Origin: Candidatus Bathyarchaeota archaeon
Lineage (GTDB): Archaea > Thermoproteota > Bathyarchaeia > Bathyarchaeales > DTEX01
Length of the DNA stretch: 39,608 nucleotides
NCBI GenBank assembly: GCA_018396635.1
Contig: JAGTQE010000013.1
Location: 1-39,608, forward strand
Direction of reading: 5' to 3'
Shown: positions 33,332 through 39,608 of the stretch, piece by piece
Layout: each line of letters opens with the position of its first letter
Position numbering within the stretch: position 1 is the stretch's first letter
Made by a program: the position numbers and the translations under genes
Notes under the pieces: generated by a model
The model's database searches: none
Told to the model about the DNA's origin: nothing
The model's input: only the letters and a program-made list of their open reading frames with translations

Positions 33332-34916
33332 AGAGATCGGCATAATTGTCGGCGAAGCGAGTTCGAGCGAGTTCTACTTTAGCTCCAATCCGGAGGAGAT
33401 GCCCTCACGATGGGAGTATGTTGTCGTCTTCTCAACAGAGGATGTTGGCGGCGCCCTAAAAGAGGTCCCAGTGATAGCCCAAGTCCAGGGAATAGTCTCC
33501 ATGAGCCAGGCGCTCACAAAAGATTTAGACTTCACTATAACTAAGAAGATAGTTGAGGCTGGGATCGCCGATAGAAAGGTCTGGTGTAAAGCCAGAATAC
33601 TCGGATATTTAGGCGAAAACGGCGAGGTTCTCCAGCCGAGAAAGGCAGTTATGCCCGGAAAACCGGTCTATGTGGCCTCACAGGATCTTCTAGAGAAGTT
33701 TTATTCTTTCCCCGCAAGCGAAGCGATCCATATTGGGCACTTGATCACCAGAAGCGATGTTCCAGTATTTCTTTCTCTGAGGGGTTTTAGGCGCCATCTC
33801 GCCATAATAGCTCAGACCGGCGCCGGGAAAAGCTATTTGGCCGGGATCCTCGCCGAGGAATTGCTCAGGAAGGGGGCTACAATAGTGATGCTGGATCCGC
33901 ACGCGGACTATGTTTTCCTCTCTAGAACAGTTGATGGGGGGAGGCATGAGCTATCAGATAACATCGTCGTGTTCAGGAACCCGGCAAGCACTGGAAGATA
34001 CTCGAGCGCCGATGTTGGTAGAGTTGAGCCCTACGAGGTTTGCTTCTCAGACCTCGACTTGGATGAGGTATGCTTGGTTGCGAGGATAAGTGATCGCTAC
34101 GTGAATATTAGGAATAGTCTCGAGAAGGCTATCGTAAATGTGAGGAAGCGTAAGAGCATCTTCTCACCTAAAGATGTTCTGGAGGAGCTTCAGCAGGCGG
34201 ATATGTGGGCTGCCGACGAGAAGGAGAAGGCTGGAGCGCGTTCAGCCCAGAAATATATTAAGCGCATAATTGGCATGAAAGTATTCACAAATGTTTCAAC
34301 ATCCATCGATAAGATGCTGAAACCTATGCAGCTCTCAGTCATCGACCTTTCAGGGCTTGAGGATGAGGTTGCCGATTATATAGCATATAAGATTTTGTCT
34401 GAAATCTATGAGAAGGTTGCTAGCGGAGAGTTCAAGTATCCTGTTTTCATCTTCATTGAGGAGGCTCATCGTTTCATCCCGCCAGAGGGAAGAACATATT
34501 CTAGCACAATAATAAGGAAGATTTCCGCTGAGGGGCGGAAATTCGGCGTATTTTTAATCCTTGTAACTCAGCGTCCATCAAAAATTCACCCAGACGCCTT
34601 AAGCCAATGTAACAGTCAGATAATTATGCGGATAACTAATCCCGAGGACCAGAGAGCAATCTCGATGAGCTCTGAGCGGATGAGCCGCGATCTACTGGAG
34701 GATCTGCCCGGCCTTAATGTTGGAGAGGCTGTTATTGTTGGGGAGGTGACAAAGGCGCCAGTAATGATTAAGGTTAAGCGGCGGAGAACTCGGGAGGGCG
34801 GGGCCGACATAGATATAGTTGGCAAGCTGAGGGAGGCTCTCTCAGTCGCGAGTAAAGACGTTAGCAAGGAGGAAATTGAGAAATTGAAGGATGAGCTTAA
34901 AGGATTCTATGGTTAG
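33315..34916 (+). CDS. herA: HerA hexameric DNA-translocating ATPase
   Basis: HerA is a FtsK-like ring translocase that feeds DNA to NurA. The 533-residue protein has an N-terminal HAS-barrel (about 5-120), Walker A AQTGAGKS (166-173), LDPHADYVFLS, Walker B VFIFIEEAHRFIPP, and a C-terminal brace with CNSQIIMRITNPEDQRAISMSSERMSRDLLEDLPGLNVGEAVIVGE, which is typical. Start is GTG 33315 with GAGGGGG upstream, overlapping nurA by 17 nt. The C-terminal tail is helical and charged. It is followed 11 nt later by mre11. Confidence 0.96.
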   Translation: MSNILKEIGIIVGEASSSEFYFSSNPEEMPSRWEYVVVFSTEDVGGALKEVPVIAQVQGIVSMSQALTKDLDFTITKKIVEAGIADRKVWCKARILGYLGENGEVLQPRKAVMPGKPVYVASQDLLEKFYSFPASEAIHIGHLITRSDVPVFLSLRGFRRHLAIIAQTGAGKSYLAGILAEELLRKGATIVMLDPHADYVFLSRTVDGGRHELSDNIVVFRNPASTGRYSSADVGRVEPYEVCFSDLDLDEVCLVARISDRYVNIRNSLEKAIVNVRKRKSIFSPKDVLEELQQADMWAADEKEKAGARSAQKYIKRIIGMKVFTNVSTSIDKMLKPMQLSVIDLSGLEDEVADYIAYKILSEIYEKVASGEFKYPVFIFIEEAHRFIPPEGRTYSSTIIRKISAEGRKFGVFLILVTQRPSKIHPDALSQCNSQIIMRITNPEDQRAISMSSERMSRDLLEDLPGLNVGEAVIVGEVTKAPVMIKVKRRRTREGGADIDIVGKLREALSVASKDVSKEEIEKLKDELKGFYG

Positions 34917-34927
34917 CGTGGTGTTAG

Positions 34928-36097
34928 ATGGTTAGGGTGGCTCACATAGCGGACACGCATTTAGGCTTCCGCCAATATAATCTAGATGAGCGTGAGCATG
35001 ACCTCTATGAAGTTATGGATGAGATCGCTGATAGGGTGCTTGAGGAGCGGGTTGACATAATAATTCATAGCGGCGACCTCTTTGACTCGCCTAGGCCTGT
35101 GGCCCAAGCATACTATGCTTTCAAGAGTTTTCTTAATAGGCTGGGCGATAAGGTCAAGTTCTTCTCAGTCCTCGGGGATCATGATACTCCTAAGCGCCGC
35201 GGCATGCCGCCCCAAAAGATATTTGAGGATAAAATATGCGTTTTGGGGCTCACTGGAGGTGATCATCAAACGCTACGATTAAATGGGAAGGAGGTTCTTA
35301 TTGCGGGCATATCCCATTTTGGCAGGCGATATAGGGATACGCTTATTGAGGAGCTAAGGAAGCTTGATGCTTTAGCCGCAAGCTACCCTGCGAGCATAAT
35401 ATTGCTGCACCAAGCTATTGACAAGTTCCTTCCATTTGAGGAGGTTTTTGAGATCAGGCTAGACGATCTGCCCCGTAACTTCAGATATTATGCTATGGGG
35501 CACCTGCATAGTAGGATGAGAGCTTCGTTTGGAAGAGGTGAGCTAGCCTACCCCGGCTCAACCGAGATCATGAGGAGCGATGAGATTGATGATTGGGGAA
35601 GGCGTGGTAAGGGCTTCTATATAGTTGATATTGACAGCGATAAATTAGATGTTAGAGAGATTAACTTAGAGAGTATTAGGCCGCAGATAGAGTTTAAGGT
35701 GAGGTACGATTCCTTTAATATTGAGGTTGAAAGGCTTATAGAAGCCCTTAAAGCCTATGCTGGCAGGAAGGCTCCGATAGCGCATATAATTGTTGAGGGG
35801 AAGGAGGTTGACCGTCAAAGGGTTCAGCAGGTTCTAAATAAAGTTCTGCTGGGAAGGGTTCTTTATTTCCGCTGTAGGGTTATCGAGGAGGCTGAGAGGA
35901 GATTGGCTGAATTTAAGCCCGGCGACATTAATGTGAGGATGCTTTTAAAGGAGTACTTGAAGGACGATGTGATAGCTGAGTTTGGCTATGAGCTCTTTAA
36001 AGTCTTGAAGGATAAGAATGTTGAGGAAGCGAAGAGGATAGCCAACGATTACTTTAGGAGGATTATGGGGGATGATTCTGAGAAGAGTGTATCTTGA
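34928..36097 (+). CDS. mre11: DNA double-strand-break repair nuclease Mre11
   Basis: Mre11 is the Mn-dependent nuclease of the Mre11-Rad50 complex. The 389-residue protein has the phosphodiesterase motifs: DTH (D9, H11), SGDLFDSP (D50), GDHD (83-86), LLHQAI (His) and YAMGHLHSR. The third motif reads GDHD where euryarchaeal enzymes have GNHD; the residue that is Asn there is Asp here, with the catalytic His retained. The C-terminal half (EINLESIRPQIEF onward) forms the capping and Rad50-binding parts. Its 3' end overlaps rad50 by 26 nt. Confidence 0.96.
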   Translation: MVRVAHIADTHLGFRQYNLDEREHDLYEVMDEIADRVLEERVDIIIHSGDLFDSPRPVAQAYYAFKSFLNRLGDKVKFFSVLGDHDTPKRRGMPPQKIFEDKICVLGLTGGDHQTLRLNGKEVLIAGISHFGRRYRDTLIEELRKLDALAASYPASIILLHQAIDKFLPFEEVFEIRLDDLPRNFRYYAMGHLHSRMRASFGRGELAYPGSTEIMRSDEIDDWGRRGKGFYIVDIDSDKLDVREINLESIRPQIEFKVRYDSFNIEVERLIEALKAYAGRKAPIAHIIVEGKEVDRQRVQQVLNKVLLGRVLYFRCRVIEEAERRLAEFKPGDINVRMLLKEYLKDDVIAEFGYELFKVLKDKNVEEAKRIANDYFRRIMGDDSEKSVS

Positions 36098-38789
36098 AAA
36101 CTTTATCTCACATAAGAACTCTAAGCTGAATTTTGACTATGGAATTAACGTTATTGTCGGCCCTAACGGAGCTGGAAAGACTTCGATTTTAGACGCCATA
36201 AGCTTTGGGCTCTTTAATGTACATAGCAGAGGTAGGAATGAGAATTTGATTAATAGAAGCGCCGAGAGATCTAGGGTTCTCGTAGAGTTTAGTGAGGGCG
36301 GGGTGAACTACATTGTGGAGTGGGATATTAGTCGGAGGGGGAGTCCTAAAGGCATATTATTCAAGGTTGACGGCGATAGGAGGATTGTTATTGCCCGAGG
36401 CGGCGAGCGGACAATAACTTCAGAGATAAAGGAGATCACCGGTTTAGACGAAAACCTATTTCTACAATCAATTTACATCCAGCAGGGGGAGATTGAGAGA
36501 CTTATAACTGAAACGCCATCCAACAGAAAGCAGATAATCTCTAGGCTTCTCGGAATAGAGGACCTCGAAAAAGCATATCAGGGGATGAGGGAGGTTGTGG
36601 GCGAGTTTCAGAAGATAGCTGCCTACTTAGATGGCGAGCTGAAGAGGAAACCCGATCTTGAAAGTCGCATACGAAGCCTAAAGCTGGAGATTGAGAGGCT
36701 GGAGTCCTCGCTTAGATTGGAGTCTTCTAGGCTGAAGAGTATTGAGGAAGAGGTCAGCGGGCTTGAGAGCCGACTAAAAGACCTCAACCGGAAAAAAGAG
36801 GTATTTGCTGAGCTAACCTCGAGGAGAGCTGTCTTAGAGGCGAAGATTGCAAACCTGTCCAGAAGTCTAGAGCAGAGAGAGGCTGATCTAAGGGAGGCTG
36901 AGGCTGCGTTCGAAAGGGTTAGGGAGCTGAAGGAGCACGTTATGAAGCTCCCAATTCTGGAGAGCTACTGTAAGCTGCTTAATATGCTGAGTGGTAAGGA
37001 GAATGAGATGGCTCTTGAGCATCAGAAACTTAGGCACATTGAGGAGTTGAGAGAGATATTGGCGCGCACCGAGGCGGCCTATAAAAACTATGTGGATAAG
37101 AGCACTGCTCTCGCTAAAAAGGTCTCGGAGAGGAGGATGTATGAGGGGGCTAAGGATGGGCTTATGCGGCTAAGGGGCTTGTATGAGGAGGCTTTGAGGG
37201 AGCGGAACAGGAAGTCTGAGGCTCTATCTCGTCTGCTCAACGAATACTCGCTAATTCTTGGCGAGAAGGTTACCTGTGAGAACATTAACCTTGTGCTTAA
37301 TAGGAAGAGGGGTGAGCTCAGCGCCCTAAAAATTGAGCTGGAGGGGAAAGCAAGCGCTTTGAGGGAGCGGATGGGCAGCATTAGGAGCCGGATTGAGGAC
37401 ATTGAATTTAAGATGTCTAAGATATTTGGAGCGGAGGTTTGCCCAATATGCGGTAGGGCGCTAACATTGGAGCATAGGCTAAGCCTTCAGGAGGAGTTTG
37501 AGAGGGTGAAGAGGGAGAGCTATAATGAGATATTGTCGCTTCAACAAGAAATTGAGAGGGTTGAGTCTGAGAGGAAGAAATGCGAGGAAGCGCTGGAGAA
37601 GATATCTGCTATTGATTCAAAGAGGCTAGCTGATATTCTAAGCGAGATAGAGGGGTTGGATGAAAGAGTGCGCCAGTACCTGTCTGAGATGGAGACTTTA
37701 AGGAGGAGGGCTGAAACCCTAAATAAACTGGACTTGGAAATATCTGCCCTTGAGGAGGAGATTAAAAGTCTAGAGGATGCTTATAGGGAGCATGATGCTG
37801 CCAAGCGGGAGCTCAGCAGATGGCCGCCGAGAGAGGAGATTGAAGCCAATCTCGATAGGCTGAATGAGGAGATCAGCGAGATTTCAAGCGAGCTGGAAGA
37901 GTTGATAAAGAATCTTGGATATAAGCCCGCAGACCCTGAGGGGGAGCTATTAGATCTGAGGCTTAAAAAGGCTGAATATGATAGGAATGAGCCTCTGGCA
38001 ATGAAGAGGGAGGCTTTAGAGGCTGAGGTCTCGAAACTGAGGAGCGAGATTGCCTCTGAAAGGATGGAGCTAGAGGGGATTGAGGCTGCAATTAGAGAGC
38101 TTGGATACGATGAAGCTCTTCATATGGAGGTGCAGCAGGCTTATGAGAGGATGCTTCTAGAGAAAATTAAGCTTATTGAAAGGATATCTGGGTTGAGGGC
38201 GGAGTTTGAGAGGGCTAGGATGGAGAAGGAGAGCTGCGAGAAGGAGTTGAACCAGCTCTTGAAGAAAGAAAAGGAAAAGGCCAGGGTTGAGAAGTTTATT
38301 AAAATCTTGGAAAATATTAGGGATGCCTTCCATAAGGATGGAGTCCAACGCCTTATAAGGGCGAGGTCTAAACCCTTACTGGAGAAGTTTACGAGGGATT
38401 TCCTTGAGAGGTTTAATCTTGAGATCTCAGACGTCCATATAGATGATGACTACAACATTTCAGTTATCGGCTCGGCCGGGCTTCAGAGCATAGATCAGAT
38501 AAGCGGCGGTGAGAGGGTTGCTCTGGCCATATCCCTTAGGCTGGCCATAGCGAGAGCCCTATCAGATAAGGTTGAGACGGTAATCATGGATGAACCTACA
38601 ATACACCTGGATGAAGAGAGACGCAGGGATCTAATTAACATCCTAGACTCCTTCTTTAGGGAGGGTGGAAGGATTATTCCACAGGTAATCATTATAACAC
38701 ATTACCATGAGATTGAGGATGCTGCAGACATAGTGTATAGTGTACGCAAGAAGGAAGGGTTCTCGGTGGTTGAGCTGGAGAAGTCTTAA
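36072..38789 (+). CDS. rad50: DNA double-strand-break repair ATPase Rad50
   Basis: Rad50 is the SMC-like ATPase of the Mre11 complex. The 905-residue protein has Walker A GPNGAGKT (30-37), the long coiled coils, a zinc hook CPIC at 457-460, the signature ISGGERVALAISLRLAIARAL and Walker B VIMDEPTIHLDEE in the C-terminal head. This is a shorter arm than in eukaryotes, typical for archaea. The ATG at 36072 lies inside mre11. The operon ends here, with T6 about 9 nt after the stop. Confidence 0.97.
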   Translation: MILRRVYLENFISHKNSKLNFDYGINVIVGPNGAGKTSILDAISFGLFNVHSRGRNENLINRSAERSRVLVEFSEGGVNYIVEWDISRRGSPKGILFKVDGDRRIVIARGGERTITSEIKEITGLDENLFLQSIYIQQGEIERLITETPSNRKQIISRLLGIEDLEKAYQGMREVVGEFQKIAAYLDGELKRKPDLESRIRSLKLEIERLESSLRLESSRLKSIEEEVSGLESRLKDLNRKKEVFAELTSRRAVLEAKIANLSRSLEQREADLREAEAAFERVRELKEHVMKLPILESYCKLLNMLSGKENEMALEHQKLRHIEELREILARTEAAYKNYVDKSTALAKKVSERRMYEGAKDGLMRLRGLYEEALRERNRKSEALSRLLNEYSLILGEKVTCENINLVLNRKRGELSALKIELEGKASALRERMGSIRSRIEDIEFKMSKIFGAEVCPICGRALTLEHRLSLQEEFERVKRESYNEILSLQQEIERVESERKKCEEALEKISAIDSKRLADILSEIEGLDERVRQYLSEMETLRRRAETLNKLDLEISALEEEIKSLEDAYREHDAAKRELSRWPPREEIEANLDRLNEEISEISSELEELIKNLGYKPADPEGELLDLRLKKAEYDRNEPLAMKREALEAEVSKLRSEIASERMELEGIEAAIRELGYDEALHMEVQQAYERMLLEKIKLIERISGLRAEFERARMEKESCEKELNQLLKKEKEKARVEKFIKILENIRDAFHKDGVQRLIRARSKPLLEKFTRDFLERFNLEISDVHIDDDYNISVIGSAGLQSIDQISGGERVALAISLRLAIARALSDKVETVIMDEPTIHLDEERRRDLINILDSFFREGGRIIPQVIIITHYHEIEDAADIVYSVRKKEGFSVVELEKS

Positions 38790-38797
38790 GAAAACCC

Positions 38798-38803
38798 TTT
38801 TTT
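38798..38803 (+). terminator. T-tract terminator after rad50
   Basis: T6 at 38798-38803, preceded by CCC, begins 9 nt after the rad50 stop. It abuts the stop of the convergent DapA-like fragment at 38804. Confidence 0.35.
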
Positions 38804-39608
38804 CTAGAAGAATTTCCCCTCAAGCCAGGCATCTAAATGCTCTGAGACGAATTCATCATCGTTTAAGTGCGGATATGATGCGTAGACTCTATCAATCTCG
38901 TCTCTCTGACCAGGCGACAGCGTCTCATTAGGATTTAGACACCAGATCCCCTCTAAGAGACCCTGCCTCCTCAAGACCTCATGTATACCCGGTATACATC
39001 CTGCGAAGTTATGTGCAGCATCAAATATTGCCCCGTTGGCATCGGTTATCTGGGCGCCTAACGTGAGGATTTCTCTGGGTATTGGCTGACCCAACTCCAT
39101 AATCCTATGAATGTTTTCCAGTAGCTCCACAGCCAACTTTATCGCCGACATCCAGCGTCCAGCGGGTAGAAGCCGAAGATAGGCAGATACTCAGCGATCT
39201 TCTCACAATGGGCTATCAGCCTATCGGTTGTAGATCCTTTAAGCGCGCTTAAACACACGAGTCCGGCATGATAACCCATATCGGATGCTATCTTAGCCTC
39301 CTTAACTGCTTGGCTAGTTGGGCCGACTATCCCAGCCACCTTAATTATTGGGCGGCCAACCTTCCTCTCGCCCTCATCAACAACCTCGGAGGCCAATTTA
39401 AGAACAGGTTCATATAGGGATATCTTAGGGTCATGGATCTCAAACTGAGTTGTATGCACGCCTACGGCAACTCCACCGGCCCCAGCAGCTATATAGTATC
39501 TTGTGAGCGCCTGCTGTCTAATCTCGTCAAGTTTCCTGCTACTGTTTAGGGCTAGTGGGTGGGCTGGGATGACAACCCCCTTCCTAAGCAGAGATAAGAT
39601 GTGCTTAG
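38804..39608 (-). pseudogene. DapA-like (dihydrodipicolinate synthase family) gene, broken by deletion and frameshift
   Basis: Two frames together match one family. The upstream frame, read from the right window edge, begins KHILSLLRKGVVIPAHPLALN and includes KLDEIRQQALTRYYIAAGAGGVAVGVHTTQFEIHDPKISLYEPVLKLA; it ends at 39139 soon after LPIFGFY. The second frame (38804 to about 39151) is the family's C-terminal extension (AVELLENIHRIMELGQPIPREILTLGAQITDANGAIFDAAHNFAGCIPGIHEVLRRQGLLEGIWCLNPNETLSPGQRDEIDRVYASYPHLNDDEF). From memory, an intact relative has about 100 residues between them, including the Schiff-base lysine; here they are missing. The gene start lies beyond the window. Confidence 0.75.

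Noticed and set aside
36072-38789. Unusual Rad50 features
   Set aside because: Walker motifs, signature and zinc hook CPIC are all standard for archaeal Rad50.
1-39608. Search for CRISPR arrays, insertion sequences, integrases or toxin-antitoxin pairs
   Set aside because: No regularly spaced repeats, transposase motifs or paired small genes of that type were seen; the window looks like core chromosome.

Overview
The window is a gene-dense archaeal chromosome segment. Its TFB, Alba, aEF1A, aIF2 alpha and gamma, L44e/S27e/S8e, SRP19, Gar1/Nop10, HerA-NurA-Mre11-Rad50, Pth2 and TruD all point to Archaea. A CdvB-type ESCRT-III protein, Alba, a Zn-finger NusA-like protein and a cysteine-variant SMC with ScpA/ScpB together suggest a TACK-group lineage (Bathyarchaeia-like is my best guess, by inference only). 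The speD-bpsA pair, for branched polyamines, is typical of thermophiles. No rRNA, tRNA, CRISPR array, transposase or phage gene was seen. GTG and TTG starts are common, and TATA-like boxes about 25-30 bp upstream of likely start sites are visible at several operon heads.

Layout. 1-2850 (minus): rps8e - srp19 - gar1 - tfb - ogg2 - a partial unknown gene, one information-processing operon. 2847-4286: a lone FGGY sugar kinase. 4345-9845 (minus): an unknown archaeal gene followed by smc - scpA - scpB. 10071-13137 (plus): pth2 - truD and an HtrA-like membrane protease. 13149-15334 (minus): alba - nusA-like - aspS. 15431-17256 (minus): a Gfo/Idh/MocA dehydrogenase and a sugar isomerase/epimerase. 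17411-20097 (plus): a PH-like/ABC exporter fusion with a DUF1854 partner. 20123-20719 (minus): a CdvB-like ESCRT-III protein, divergent from a KaiC-like ATPase and its small HTH partner (20854-22075). Then come a nitroreductase, a PUA/EVE-like protein and aIF2 gamma, followed by a plus-strand translation operon (Zn-ribbon membrane protein - L44e - S27e - aIF2 alpha - Nop10 - PAC2). 27409-31839 (minus): a cysteine-less thioredoxin-fold protein, aEF1A, speD-bpsA and an amidohydrolase. 32003-38789 (plus): the complete nurA - herA - mre11 - rad50 end-resection operon. The right edge holds a DapA-like gene that is broken by an internal deletion and frameshift.

The most notable points are: the ABC/DUF1854 pair, which in bacteria is linked to cyanophycin but here stands without cyanophycin genes; the CdvB-like gene sharing a promoter region with a KaiC/regulator pair; the broken DapA-like gene; perfect inverted repeats that cover the Shine-Dalgarno (SD) sequences of several genes, including the HtrA protease; sequence hints that the aspartyl-tRNA synthetase is non-discriminating; and a thioredoxin-fold protein with no cysteines beside aEF1A. 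All functions are read from sequence motifs and remembered family features; no searches were run.
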